Positions 25,269 through 34,346 are shown, numbered from the stretch's first letter. The stretch is DNA of 64,000 bases from Labilibaculum sp041595635 (GCF_041595635.1 NZ_JBFHJW010000007.1:33145-97144); one strand, 5' to 3'. Notes: generated by a model not told the origin, from the sequence alone. Translations and numbers: made by a program.

Positions 25269-25898
25269 TTATTTGCTTAGGTATTCGGCAACACCTTCAG
25301 CAGTAGCTTGCATAGCTTCTTTTCCTTTGTTCCAATTAGCTGGGCAAACTTCACCATTTTCTTCGAAATGCTGCAGAGCATCAACCATACGAATTGCTTC
25401 ATCCACACTTCTTCCTAAAGGTAAATCGTTAATTACTGAGTGACGAACTATTCCTTTTTTGTCGATAAGAAATAAGCCACGATATGCAACAGCTGCTCCT
25501 GATGATACTGCATTACCTTCTGCATCGTAATCGTATTCCGAAGCCAATACCCCAAAATTTTCGGAAATTGTTTTCGACAAATCGGATACCAATGGGTAGG
25601 TAACGCCTTTAATTCCACCTTTGTTTTTTTCAGTATTTAACCAGGCAAAATGAGAATATTCTGAATCTACAGAACAACCTACTACTGCTACATTTCTCTT
25701 TTCAAATTCAGCTAATTTTTCTTGAAAAGCTAGAAGCTCTGTCGGGCAAACAAAAGTAAAGTCCAAAGGGTAGAAGAAGAAAACAACTTCTTTTTTACCA
25801 ACATATTGTTCCAATGAAAAGTCCTCAACGATTTGATTTCCGTTTATAACTGTGTTTGAGGAAAAGGAGGGTGCTTTTTTACCAATTAAAGTTTGCAT
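25269..25898 (-). CDS. Typical 2-Cys peroxiredoxin (AhpC/TSA family)
   Basis: A 209-residue thiol peroxidase that reduces hydrogen peroxide and organic peroxides. The peroxidatic Cys lies in DFTFVCPTE (about 46-54) and the resolving Cys in GEVCPANW near residue 180. SSGAAVAYRGLFLIDKKG and DLPLGRSVDE are typical of the family. It leads a two-gene unit with superoxide reductase and is divergent from the Fur/PerR gene. Its promoter overlaps a palindromic operator (25923-25937), which implies peroxide-responsive control. Confidence 0.93.
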   Translation of the reverse strand: MQTLIGKKAPSFSSNTVINGNQIVEDFSLEQYVGKKEVVFFFYPLDFTFVCPTELLAFQEKLAEFEKRNVAVVGCSVDSEYSHFAWLNTEKNKGGIKGVTYPLVSDLSKTISENFGVLASEYDYDAEGNAVSSGAAVAYRGLFLIDKKGIVRHSVINDLPLGRSVDEAIRMVDALQHFEENGEVCPANWNKGKEAMQATAEGVAEYLSK

Positions 25899-25922
25899 TT
25901 TAGTCTGTTTTAAATTTGTTTA

Positions 25923-25965
25923 TTGTAACCATTACAAATATAGACTCGATTAAAATAACAACAAA
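25923..25965 (-). promoter_or_regulatory. Peroxiredoxin promoter with PerR-like operator
   Basis: On the minus strand TTTG (25965-25962), a 19-base spacer and TATATTTG (25942-25935) match the Bacteroidota consensus exactly. The palindrome TTGTAA-TGG-TTACAA (25923-25937) overlaps the last bases of the -7 box, so a bound repressor would block initiation. The same palindrome in the same relation to a -7 box precedes the perR-like gene. Confidence 0.75.
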
Positions 25966-26111
25966 GTTAAATGAATCAATTATTTTTATCATATTATCGA
26001 AATAACAAATGATTGTTTTGTTGCGGGTTGAATTTGGCTGTGTTTCAATTCGTTTTACTGGCATATTATCTAGTTTAGAATTTGTCCAAATAAAATAAGG
26101 TTAATTTTTTG

Positions 26112-26132
26112 TAAATTTGTAATCCTTACAAA
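26112..26132 (+). promoter_or_regulatory. perR-like promoter with overlapping operator
   Basis: TAAATTTG (26112-26119) is a -7 element, and the 17-bp palindrome TTTGTAA-TCC-TTACAAA (26116-26132) overlaps it. The leader before the ATG at 26144 would be short. No good -33 box at 19-21 bases is present, so autorepression of a weak promoter is inferred. Confidence 0.65.
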
Positions 26133-26143
26133 ATATATGGTTT

Positions 26144-26569
26144 ATGATTTCAGAACATGAAATATCCGAAAAGTTAGCATTATATAACATTCGACCTTCT
26201 GTAGCTCGTGTTAAAATTTATAAGTATTTAATTGAGAATAGAAATCATCCTAATGTTGAAACTATTTATATGGCTATGTTGAATACATTAACAAGTATTT
26301 CGAAAACTACGGTCTATAATTGTTTAAACTTGTTTGTAGAAAAAGGAATTGTGACGGCCATAGGCATTGAAGATAATGAATTGCGCTTCGATGTGGATAT
26401 CTCTTCGCATGGACATTTTAAATGTGTGAAATGCAAGGGCGTTTTTGATTTTGAATTTGATGTGGATTCCATACAAAAATCTGGATTAAAGGATTTTGTA
26501 ACTACAGAGTATCAGTTGTATATAAAAGGTATTTGTAGATCGTGTCGTACCATTTTGGAATTAAAATGA
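26144..26569 (+). CDS. perR: Fur-family regulator, probably PerR-like
   Basis: A 141-residue Fur-superfamily repressor. An N-terminal winged helix (residues 1-80, with RPSVARVKIYKYL and TLTSISKTTVYNCLNLFVEK) is followed by a dimerisation domain. That domain has the regulatory His/Asp region (DVDISSHGHFKC) and two Cys pairs, CVKCKG and CRSCRT, that form the structural zinc site of PerR and Fur. Position next to peroxiredoxin and superoxide reductase, and the shared palindrome at both promoters, favour a peroxide sensor over an iron regulator. Metal identity cannot be read from sequence. Confidence 0.82.
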   Translation: MISEHEISEKLALYNIRPSVARVKIYKYLIENRNHPNVETIYMAMLNTLTSISKTTVYNCLNLFVEKGIVTAIGIEDNELRFDVDISSHGHFKCVKCKGVFDFEFDVDSIQKSGLKDFVTTEYQLYIKGICRSCRTILELK

Positions 26570-26641
26570 GATTTTTATATTTCAGGCTGATTTAATAAAC
26601 TTTTTTTAACCTTCTAATTGTAATCTTTCTCTAAGCACCTT

Positions 26642-27457
26642 ATGACTACTAAACTATTCCCCATCGATAATATTGAATTTTTACGTGATTTTTCTGAATG
26701 CAAAGGGAAAATAAACATTTCGGCTTTTGAAAGTCAATCAAAATCATGGGTTCCTTATTTTGTATACTTGCCTCCAGATTGGAATCCTAAAACATCCTAT
26801 CCATTAGTGTTATTTTTACACGGACAAGGTGGAGATGAGGGAACTTTTAGTAAATATGTTAAGGCAGAACAATTGAATCAATGGATAAACAGTGGTGATA
26901 TTGAACCGTTGGTAATTGCTGGAATACGTGGCGATAATGATCGCGATAATGTGCAGTGGTTCAGTGAAGGAAATGAGTGTCTTCTGGTTGATGAAAAGGG
27001 AGGTGAATTTATCAAATTCTGCCAGAATAACTTTAATGCTGGTGATCATGGGAAACAGATTTCTATTGAAGGGCATTCGCGTGGAGCTGCAGGAGCTATT
27101 TATTACTATCTAAAATATCCAGGTTTGTTTTCGTCTGTGCTTGGCATGGGATATGTTAGCGACTACACATTGGAGAATAATTTTCTTTTGGGATGGAAGA
27201 ATTTAGAACTTTTGAAAAGGGAAAAAATGCCGTTTCGTTTGGAAATTGGTACCGAAGATAGTTTTGTTCTGAATAAGGATCGGAGAGCAAGTTTCGAGAT
27301 GCATCAATTTCTGAAAGAGAATTTAATTGAACACACTTTTGATATTTTGCATGGAGTTGAGCATGGTTTTGATACCTATTGGAATTATTATACCGACGAA
27401 GGGATGTTGAATGGTTTGTCTCATCTGAAATTTCACGAAAGAAGCCGAAAGAAATAG
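26642..27457 (+). CDS. Alpha/beta-hydrolase, putative esterase
   Basis: A 271-residue serine hydrolase of the esterase D/PHB-depolymerase-like type. LFLHGQGGDEGTF provides the oxyanion-hole HG motif (about 58-70). The nucleophile elbow is IEGHSRGAAGA (G-x-S-x-G with Ser near 144). IGTEDSFV near 202 is a likely Asp position, and VEHGFDTYW near 240 holds the His. No signal peptide is present, so it acts in the cytoplasm. Its substrate is unknown. It follows the perR-like gene by about 70 bases and could share read-through. Confidence 0.8.
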   Translation: MTTKLFPIDNIEFLRDFSECKGKINISAFESQSKSWVPYFVYLPPDWNPKTSYPLVLFLHGQGGDEGTFSKYVKAEQLNQWINSGDIEPLVIAGIRGDNDRDNVQWFSEGNECLLVDEKGGEFIKFCQNNFNAGDHGKQISIEGHSRGAAGAIYYYLKYPGLFSSVLGMGYVSDYTLENNFLLGWKNLELLKREKMPFRLEIGTEDSFVLNKDRRASFEMHQFLKENLIEHTFDILHGVEHGFDTYWNYYTDEGMLNGLSHLKFHERSRKK

Positions 27458-27526
27458 TCCATAAATCGTTCGCATAATATGCAAAAGTTATCTATTTTGC
27501 ATACACTAATTTTTAATTTAAAATTC

Positions 27527-28615
27527 ATGAATTTTGCTCGTTTTTTTTTCGTACTACTACTATTTCTTCCATTCAGCAGTAAAGCACAGGATACTATTTA
27601 TTTTAACCAGAATTGGCAATTTTCAGAAAAAAATAATGCTCAATTTTATTCCACAGTTCAATCTGTTTTAAATGTTCCTAATGAGTTCGTAGTCAGGGAT
27701 TTTTCGATGGATGGAAATTTACTTGCCGAATATCATTATAAAGCGTTGACCGATAATGTAGATTGGACTCGGATTTATGCAGAGGGTTTTCAGGATCAGG
27801 CCATTGAAAATGGAACTTGTATAGAGTATTATCCATCAGGGAAAAAGAGGAAACAATTTGAAATTGTTGCTGGAAAACAAAAAGGAAAAATTACTGTTTG
27901 GCGTGAAAATGGGAACAAAGAGCGAGAGTTTATTGCTGAAAACAATGTTGCTAATGGCGTTTATTCTGAATTTTTTGAGAATGGGAAAACAAGTTTATTA
28001 GTAAAGTTCGAGAATGATACCTTACAGGGAGGAGCTATTTACTATCATAGTAATGGGAAAATTTCTAATATGGGAAAGTTTGCCAAGGGTATAAAAACTG
28101 GTTTGTGGACTTACTTGTCGGAAGATGGTGTGCCTGTTGCCGAAGAATTATATAAAAAAGCATATTTTATTGATGGACCAGATATTCATATTAGTTTTCC
28201 TGAAGGGCTTTGGTATTTATCGCAAAAATATCAGGTAGAGGGTCGATTAAATTTTCTTTTTTATCGACTAGCTAGCGATGGAGATGATAGTTTTGAAGAG
28301 ACCGCTTCTTGTCTTATTTCTCTGGAATCGGTAAGAGTTGATTTGTCATTAGCTGATTACTCCAAGTATCGGAGAGATTTGTTGACCATTGATGTGAAGA
28401 GTGAAGTTGCAAAAGAAAATCACTTGTTTTCTTTGCCTAATTGTATTGCTTATTTGGGAGAATATCGCGATTCTCCTGATCAATATCGGAAATCAATTTT
28501 GCTGTATGCTCTTCAGAATCAGGTGGGAGTAGAAATGGTTTTAGATTGTAAGGAGGAAGATTTTGAAAGCTTACAAGATGAATTTGCATTGATATTGCAA
28601 TCGCTTAAAAAATAA
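27527..28615 (+). CDS. Exported MORN-repeat (YwqK-like) protein
   Basis: A 362-residue secreted protein from the ATG at 27527, whose signal peptide (MNFARFFFVLLLFLPFSS) ends at KAQD; the earlier in-frame start at 27479 would spoil it. Residues about 90-210 contain several MORN-like beta-hairpin repeats of the form G-x2-x-E/Y-Y-x-S/N-G-K (EYYPSGKKRKQ, VWRENGNKERE, EFFENGKTSLL, YYHSNGKISNM, TYLSEDGVPVA). This is the pattern of YwqK-family proteins labelled antitoxins in databases, without evidence for that here. The C-terminal 150 residues are unrecognised. Cell-envelope role inferred only from export. Confidence 0.75.
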   Translation: MNFARFFFVLLLFLPFSSKAQDTIYFNQNWQFSEKNNAQFYSTVQSVLNVPNEFVVRDFSMDGNLLAEYHYKALTDNVDWTRIYAEGFQDQAIENGTCIEYYPSGKKRKQFEIVAGKQKGKITVWRENGNKEREFIAENNVANGVYSEFFENGKTSLLVKFENDTLQGGAIYYHSNGKISNMGKFAKGIKTGLWTYLSEDGVPVAEELYKKAYFIDGPDIHISFPEGLWYLSQKYQVEGRLNFLFYRLASDGDDSFEETASCLISLESVRVDLSLADYSKYRRDLLTIDVKSEVAKENHLFSLPNCIAYLGEYRDSPDQYRKSILLYALQNQVGVEMVLDCKEEDFESLQDEFALILQSLKK

Positions 28616-28640
28616 GATAGTTAAAAGTGAATGGTATAGT

Positions 28641-29267
28641 ATGAAGGTTGTTTCCACAAATATTGGCGAAAAGGTTGAAATTAATTATCACGGTAAAGTT
28701 GAAAAAACAGGTATGTATAAACATGCAGTTGATCAACCTATTGTTTTAGGTAGAGACGATGTTTTTGATGATTCGGTTGTAGATAGAAGATATCATGGTG
28801 GTTCTGATAAGGCTTGCTATTGTTATTCAGAAAAACACTACGAGTACTGGAAAAATAAATTTCCTAACTTAAAATGGGATTTTGGTATGTTTGGAGAGAA
28901 TTTAACCATTTCCAATTTGGATGAGGAAAAGCTTAAAATTGGAGATGTTTTCCAGATTGGATCTGCTAAGGTGCAGGTAACGCAACCTCGACAACCTTGC
29001 TACAAGCTAAATTATCGTTTTGATTGCGACAGTATGGTTCGCCAATTTATAGATTCTGGCTTTTCTGGTGTATATATTCGAGTACTTGAAGAAGGAAAAA
29101 TAATGAGGAATGATGAATTAATTTTGCTTAATAGAAGAGAAAATAGCTTATTTGTAAAAGAAGTTTACAAGCTATTGTACGAACCAATTAAAGACAAAAT
29201 GCAATTAGAAAAAGCTTTATCTGATCCTGCACTTGCAGCTAGTTGTAAAAGAGATTTGCAAAAATAG
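28641..29267 (+). CDS. MOSC-domain protein (YiiM-like)
   Basis: A 208-residue MOSC protein. The beta-barrel has RRYHGGSDKACYCYSE, FGMFGENLTI and VTQPRQPCYKL, the last with the conserved Cys proposed to carry persulfide or bind the molybdenum cofactor. A C-terminal helical segment resembles the 3-alpha domain of YiiM. YiiM proteins use Mo-cofactor to reduce N-hydroxylated compounds, a plausible link to the modABC genes about 16 kb away, but this is inference. It starts 25 bases after the MORN protein gene. Confidence 0.85.
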   Translation: MKVVSTNIGEKVEINYHGKVEKTGMYKHAVDQPIVLGRDDVFDDSVVDRRYHGGSDKACYCYSEKHYEYWKNKFPNLKWDFGMFGENLTISNLDEEKLKIGDVFQIGSAKVQVTQPRQPCYKLNYRFDCDSMVRQFIDSGFSGVYIRVLEEGKIMRNDELILLNRRENSLFVKEVYKLLYEPIKDKMQLEKALSDPALAASCKRDLQK

Positions 29268-29371
29268 ATGGAGATTGTCCAAAAAAATCATAGAAAACCA
29301 AAATGATTTAGAATTTGGAAACGTGTTGTATTTCGTTACAAACATATTCTTCAAAAAAGTAATTCTTTGAT

Positions 29372-30106
29372 TTAATTACCCAATATTATTTCTCGAACTA
29401 AATTTTCTTGATCAATAGAGTCGGTATCCATTGTAAAACCAATACTATATATTAAACCATCGTACCAAGCGTAATATTGCGAAGATCCTGTTGATTCTTT
29501 ATCCAAAAGTTGATCTTCATCAAGATATTTATAGTAATCAAACATTCTGGTCCAAGTAACCGACTCAGGTTTGTAATACAGAGGATGTTCATCGACTAAA
29601 ACTAATTTCTGATAACTACTAGGTAAATTTTCTTCCATCTCCAAAGTGGCTTCAGCATCTTCAAAAGGATCATCTGGATATTGTGTTACCGAAATAATAA
29701 AAAAGTCCTGAAAATTGGTTTGATATTGATCTGAATTCTCTAAATACGAGAACTGAATCTGAAATACCAATTGGTTGGATTCATTCCAGGAAGTGACAAT
29801 ATTTGATTTTTCTTGAGATATAGTAAATGGCAGGTCATCTTGTGAGATAAAATGTAATTTTTCGCTCATGCTTGTTGGAATACAGGATAAGCCTTCGCTA
29901 ACACTCACGGGAGAATAATAACTGACATATTCCCGATCTTGGAGGAGTTTAAAATCATAGTTGTAGGTATGTTGTCTTCCTTCCACTTCATTAAGTCTTT
30001 CTACCAATGCTTCGTTTTCATCCACATAACCAGAGAATTCATTTTCATTTGAGCAGGAAATACTTCCAATGACAAAAAGTAAAATGAAAAAATAACGTTG
30101 CTTCAT
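29372..30106 (-). CDS. Lipoprotein of unknown function
   Basis: A 244-residue lipoprotein. The signal peptide MKQRYFFILLFVIG ends in a lipobox-like SISC with Cys at residue 18, followed by SNENEF. The mature part is acidic, Tyr-rich and beta-rich (VSYYSPVSVSEG, PLYYKPESVTWTRMF, YAWYDGLIYSIGF). No family is recognised. It stands alone between convergent and divergent neighbours. Confidence 0.6.
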   Translation of the reverse strand: MKQRYFFILLFVIGSISCSNENEFSGYVDENEALVERLNEVEGRQHTYNYDFKLLQDREYVSYYSPVSVSEGLSCIPTSMSEKLHFISQDDLPFTISQEKSNIVTSWNESNQLVFQIQFSYLENSDQYQTNFQDFFIISVTQYPDDPFEDAEATLEMEENLPSSYQKLVLVDEHPLYYKPESVTWTRMFDYYKYLDEDQLLDKESTGSSQYYAWYDGLIYSIGFTMDTDSIDQENLVREIILGN

Positions 30107-30228
30107 AATGATGGATTTAGGTAAATTAGTGTAACATTACAAACATACGTAAAAAATGATTTTATGTTATCTTTTGTTTAAAGTTAATTAATCAAATTAT
30201 GATTTAGACTCAGGATTTTAGTTCATTA

Positions 30229-31746
30229 CTAATTTTCATTGGCAAGTTCCCATGTCGTTAAGAATATAAGTTCAGATACTTTTTTTATTGCCTCATAATC
30301 AATTTTATCTGCAGTATCGCCTGGTTGGTGATAATCTTTGTGTAATCCGTTAAAATAAAAAATTGCTGGAATGCCTTTTTGAACAAAACTGACCTGATCC
30401 GATGCTTGATATAAATAATTGTCAGCCTGATCGTATTTGTAATCGAGCTGTAGTTTGGGACTGATTTTATTAATGCTATCGGATATCCATTTTAATTTTG
30501 GACGAAGATGATTGGTTCCCAGAAGGTAAATATAGTCGGTTGTGTCGTGCAATTCATCAGATCTTCCAAGCATATCTATGTTTAGATTTCCCACAAATTT
30601 GGATTGTGAGAAGGGAGAATTTTCAACAAAGTATTTCGAGCCGAACATTCCTTTTTCTTCGCCTGTGAAGGCAGCAAATAGAATGCTCCTTTTTGTTTTG
30701 TGTTTTTCATCACTTGCTTGCTTAAATTTTCTGGCTAGTTCAATCATTGCAGCACAACCAGAAGCATTATCATTGGCTCCATTATATATTTCATTAGCGG
30801 TTTTCCCAATGTGATCGTAGTGGGCAGATACAATTACGATTTCCTCTTTTTTATCTGTTCCAGGTAAAAAGGCGAGTACATTCTCGGTATTTATTTTTTT
30901 GAATTTTAATTCAAAATTAAAGGCAAAATTACGAATGTTATTTTCAGTAGGTTTGATGCTTTTTTCGAATAAAATTTGTTTTAATCTTTTGGTTTTAATT
31001 TGCAAAATAGCACTGGCTGCCGCATTTGAAATTGCTCCATGATAGGATTGTAAGCGGTTTTTATATTGGATAAAGGAAAGTGTTGAGCTAATTGAATCAA
31101 ATGGATTGTACTTACTAATTTCTTTATCCATGATTATTCTTCTTGTGAATAGCTTTCGTTTTTTTGCGAGCAAGTTTTTGTATTGTTTAGGCTGATTGGG
31201 ATTACAAAAGAGGATTAATTTGGCTTTTGTAGCCATTGAAATTTTATTTGATTTTAAGGCTGCAGCATACAAATTCGAACTTAAAAAAAGAACCGCTTTA
31301 TTGGAATAATCTTTATTTGTATAGCTGCTATCGGGCGCTGTTCCTAAAAAAACAAGTTCCATGTTGCTATTGGAATAATTTTTATATCCAGAGATTAAAA
31401 TATTTTTGTAGTTGATTAATTCTTGTTTTTCAGTTTTTATTTTGGCAATGGGTAATTGTTGCTGATAGACAGAGAATTGCTGAAAAAAACCCAAGCTATC
31501 TTCAGTACCAGTAGGATTAATTAAATTGGCATTTACGAATTGTTTGTAAATGTAATGGGCTGCAAGTTTTTGTCCTTTACTTCCAGTATCTCTTCCTTCC
31601 ATCTCATCTGAGGATAGGAACTCGATATCTTTTTGAATTTGTTTACTTGAGAGTAGTTTTGAATAGTGTAAAGGAAGGCTTTCTTGTGCACTTGCTATAA
31701 ATAAATTACTAATTGATATAATAAAAATAATAAGGCTTGATCGCAT
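30229..31746 (-). CDS. M28-family zinc aminopeptidase, exported
   Basis: A 505-residue exopeptidase with a signal peptide ending in ASAQ (about residues 18-21). The two-zinc M28 ligands are in order: His in VSAHYDHIG, Asp in NGANDNASG, Glu-Glu in AFTGEEKGMFGS, Asp in NLNIDMLGR and His in KDYHQPGDTAD. Between the signal and the catalytic core lie about 250 residues, which may include a degenerate PA-type insert. It should remove N-terminal residues from peptides in the periplasm. Family-standard apart from the Lys-rich middle region. Confidence 0.88.
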   Translation of the reverse strand: MRSSLIIFIISISNLFIASAQESLPLHYSKLLSSKQIQKDIEFLSSDEMEGRDTGSKGQKLAAHYIYKQFVNANLINPTGTEDSLGFFQQFSVYQQQLPIAKIKTEKQELINYKNILISGYKNYSNSNMELVFLGTAPDSSYTNKDYSNKAVLFLSSNLYAAALKSNKISMATKAKLILFCNPNQPKQYKNLLAKKRKLFTRRIIMDKEISKYNPFDSISSTLSFIQYKNRLQSYHGAISNAAASAILQIKTKRLKQILFEKSIKPTENNIRNFAFNFELKFKKINTENVLAFLPGTDKKEEIVIVSAHYDHIGKTANEIYNGANDNASGCAAMIELARKFKQASDEKHKTKRSILFAAFTGEEKGMFGSKYFVENSPFSQSKFVGNLNIDMLGRSDELHDTTDYIYLLGTNHLRPKLKWISDSINKISPKLQLDYKYDQADNYLYQASDQVSFVQKGIPAIFYFNGLHKDYHQPGDTADKIDYEAIKKVSELIFLTTWELANEN

Positions 31747-31920
31747 GCTGAAATTTTAAATTATACTGGAAGAGGAATGAAATTTAAATTACAAAAATTT
31801 GTTTTTTTATTGCTATTATTCAATGATTATTTCGAGGTAAAGTGCGAATTGATTGTTTTGTAAGATTCCTTTTTTAATTGTTAATGTTGTAACTTGAATG
31901 AAATAAGGAATCCTAAAATC

Positions 31921-32637
31921 ATGAAAGTAATTGTCATGGTCTTGTTATTGATATTTGGTTTATGTGAATATCTAGAGACTGATAATCAGCAAAAGATGAA
32001 ATTTGAGAAACTTCGTATTCATATGGTCAAAGATCAAATCATTAAAAGGGGAATAGATGATCCTGATGTTATTTGTGCGATGGAGAAAGTAGAGAGACAT
32101 TTGTTTGTTCCTGTCAAGATGAGGAATTTTGCTTATGAGGATCGTCCATTGCCCATAGGCAAAGGACAAAGCATTTCTCAACCCTATATTGTGGCTTATA
32201 TGAGTCAGCTTTTGCATTTAAATTCGAAAAGTAAAGTGCTGGAAATAGGAACAGGATCGGGATATCAGGCAGCGATATTGGGCGAAATTTGTGCCATGGT
32301 TTACTCCATCGAAATTGTTGAATCTTTGCACAAAAAAGCCGTTTGTGTATTGGATTCTTTGGCTTATGATAATGTAAAATGTTATTTCAGAGATGGGTAT
32401 TTGGGAATGGAAGAAAAAGCTCCCTTTGATGGTATTATTGTGACCTGTTCGCCTACAAAAATTCCCAAAGCTTTGCTCTCACAATTAGCAGAAGGTGGTC
32501 GATTGGTTATTCCTGTTGGGGAAAAAAATGTGAAGGAATTAATTGTGATTAAGAAAATAAAGGGGAAGTTGAGCCGTCAGAAAGTACTGCCAGTTCGTTT
32601 CGTACCCATGGTAGATAGCAAGGGAAGGTTATACTAA
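31921..32637 (+). CDS. pcm: Protein-L-isoaspartate O-methyltransferase with N-terminal hydrophobic leader
   Basis: A 238-residue SAM-dependent repair enzyme that methylates isoaspartyl residues. Family features are VKDQIIKRGI, RHLFVPVKMRNFAYEDRPLP, QSISQPYIVAYM and SAM motif I LEIGTGSGYQAA, then YSIEIVESLHKKA. Unusually, the protein opens with MKVIVMVLLLIFGLCEYLE, a hydrophobic stretch that looks like a signal peptide or anchor rather than the usual cytosolic N-terminus. Internal starts (for example the Met of QKMKFEKLR) would remove it and give the usual length, so the leader may be untranslated. The ATG at 31921 is the first in frame with a plausible position. Confidence 0.88.
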   Translation: MKVIVMVLLLIFGLCEYLETDNQQKMKFEKLRIHMVKDQIIKRGIDDPDVICAMEKVERHLFVPVKMRNFAYEDRPLPIGKGQSISQPYIVAYMSQLLHLNSKSKVLEIGTGSGYQAAILGEICAMVYSIEIVESLHKKAVCVLDSLAYDNVKCYFRDGYLGMEEKAPFDGIIVTCSPTKIPKALLSQLAEGGRLVIPVGEKNVKELIVIKKIKGKLSRQKVLPVRFVPMVDSKGRLY

Positions 32638-32706
32638 TTAAGATTTTAGAAAGGATACAAAGTATAAAACTCTATTTGATTTATTTTTAGAAAGCTAGGG
32701 TGTAGG

Positions 32707-33210
32707 TTATTTCTTTTTTTTATAAATTCCTTCGAATTGAATGGTCCAGGTTTTACCTTTATCAATTGTTGATTCCCAAATTTGTTCGATTTCTCCGTCA
32801 GGAAGTATTGTCCAACTAATTTTATGAATGGATTTATCTTCACCCATATAAGAATCTGTTCCACTGTCTAAAATCATTGTTTTATTTTTAAAATTTCCTC
32901 TTAAAAGGAGGTTGTTGCCATTACTATCGACCCAAATTTGTTGCCATTGTTTAATTTTATTGTTGTAGAAGCTGTAGCTTGTGCCAGTAAAATTTTCTTG
33001 CTCCAAAACCCAGTTTTCCTGCAGTAAATGTCCGTTTTGAAAAAGACGAATGGTATTGTGAGCTACTTGTTCGTCATTGGTATAAACCTCCCAATCTCCA
33101 AGCAAAAAATCAAATTGTCGTTCTGGAGAAATAATTTTGTTTGTTTGGAGAGTCTGAGAATAAGAAACACAATAAATAAGAATGAAAAGTGGGATTAGTA
33201 ATTGTTTCAT
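32707..33210 (-). CDS. Secreted lipocalin-like protein of unknown function
   Basis: A 167-residue exported protein with a signal peptide ending near VSYSQ. The mature protein starts with PERQFDFLLGDWEVY, then VLEQENFTGTSYSFY, WQQIWVDSNGNNL and IEQIWESTIDKGKTW. The FDFLxGxW start with a run of alternating strands is the pattern of DUF1579-like small beta-barrels. Ligand unknown. Convergent with pcm. Confidence 0.65.
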   Translation of the reverse strand: MKQLLIPLFILIYCVSYSQTLQTNKIISPERQFDFLLGDWEVYTNDEQVAHNTIRLFQNGHLLQENWVLEQENFTGTSYSFYNNKIKQWQQIWVDSNGNNLLLRGNFKNKTMILDSGTDSYMGEDKSIHKISWTILPDGEIEQIWESTIDKGKTWTIQFEGIYKKKK

Positions 33211-33250
33211 GAATTTAATTTTAAGTGTGAATTACAAAAAATCAATGAAA

Positions 33251-33643
33251 TTATTCCTCAAGATAGGTTAAGCAGCGTTCTAATTTATTCTTTAGTTCCT
33301 GTGCAAAAGCTTGGAGTTCCTCATTTTCAATCACATTAAATGCAGCAGTAGGATCCATAACCGAAATATCAACGTGACCGTTATCTTGTTCAATAACTGT
33401 CACATTGCAAGGCATCATAATGCCTATTTGATCCTCTACCTGGAAAGCTTTGTAAGCAAAGGAAGGATTGCAGGCACCAAGTATTCGGTATTTCTTAAAA
33501 TCAACGTCCAGTTTTTCACGTAAAGTTGATTTAACATCAATATCGGTTAAAATTCCAAATCCTTCAGTTTGAAGTGCTCTGGTGATTCGATCGATAGCAT
33601 CATCGAATTTAAAATTGGTTCTTAAACTTATAAAGTAGCCCAT
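33251..33643 (-). CDS. DUF302-domain protein
   Basis: A 130-residue protein forming one DUF302 domain. It has an N-terminal FDDAIDRITRALQTEGFGIL followed by TDIDVKSTLREKLDVDF, then KYRILGACNPSFAYKAF, an IGIMMPCNVTV strand and a C-terminal helix. The ACNP and PCN cysteines are conserved in the family. Function is not established, though relatives occur beside sulfur and redox genes. The gene lies about 40 bases after its upstream neighbour's stop on the same strand as the lipocalin-like protein. Confidence 0.85.
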   Translation of the reverse strand: MGYFISLRTNFKFDDAIDRITRALQTEGFGILTDIDVKSTLREKLDVDFKKYRILGACNPSFAYKAFQVEDQIGIMMPCNVTVIEQDNGHVDISVMDPTAAFNVIENEELQAFAQELKNKLERCLTYLEE

Positions 33644-33725
33644 AAGTTGATTTTTTTGGATGTTAAATTATAATATGTTCATTCTTTTTAAGTGTTCATT
33701 AGTTCAAAAGTAGATCTATTTTACA

Positions 33726-34220
33726 TTAGATATTTTGGTCGTATTTTGTTTTGTTATATTTCCTTCGGGGAGAAAGTTCACAAGCTTTAATTAAAAACCA
33801 AATTAAGGCAGAGAAGGCTAGAATTCTTGCATAACCCAAAACAGGTTCATATTCGATCCCTAGTGGACCAGGTATGTATTTGGTAAGCATTATGATGCTT
33901 AAAGGGATGAATAGGAGCATTAATAAAATTACAAGAATCGCTGATTCTTTGTGTACTCTTCGTATTAGCAGGCCAACCCCACATATTATTAAAATAAATC
34001 CAGATATATTAACCAATTCGTAGGTTGAGTCAAATAAGGCTAAAAACATGTGTTTGAAAAGATTAGGCATAAAAATATGCATGGCTCCAATGGTGATGAA
34101 TCCAATTGCATAAGCAAAGCGCAAACGATCATTTTTTGAAAATTTCATCAATGATCGGCTAAACAAAGAGACGACTTGCACGAGTAAATAGGCAAGGATA
34201 ATAGTGAGAAAAAAAAGCAT
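33726..34220 (-). CDS. Four-TM inner-membrane protein
   Basis: A 164-residue protein with about four hydrophobic helices (residues about 2-20, 38-55, 68-85 and 92-112) and a further hydrophobic stretch near 130-148. The AYAIGFITIGAMHIFMPN segment resembles DoxX-like proteins. The basic C-terminus probably faces the cytoplasm. No function can be assigned. Confidence 0.6.
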   Translation of the reverse strand: MLFFLTIILAYLLVQVVSLFSRSLMKFSKNDRLRFAYAIGFITIGAMHIFMPNLFKHMFLALFDSTYELVNISGFILIICGVGLLIRRVHKESAILVILLMLLFIPLSIIMLTKYIPGPLGIEYEPVLGYARILAFSALIWFLIKACELSPRRKYNKTKYDQNI

Positions 34221-34316
34221 TGGCTAAGTATTATATGTTTACAAGCTATCTCAATATACGAATTTGATAATTTGCTTGCAATAGGCTGAGTTTAAATTGT
34301 AAACATTTTAAATTGA

Positions 34317-34346
34317 AAAGGCCATATTTTATGAAATATGGCCTTT
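34317..34346 (-). terminator. Terminator of the M56/BlaI operon
   Basis: A 13-bp perfect stem AAAGGCCATATTT/AAATATGGCCTTT with a 4-base loop lies 22 bases after the M56 stop and is followed on the minus strand by a short T run. Confidence 0.75.

Noticed and set aside
27527..28615. Antitoxin function for the MORN-repeat protein
   Set aside because: The YwqK-family label in databases implies a toxin-antitoxin system, but the protein is exported and no toxin gene is adjacent.
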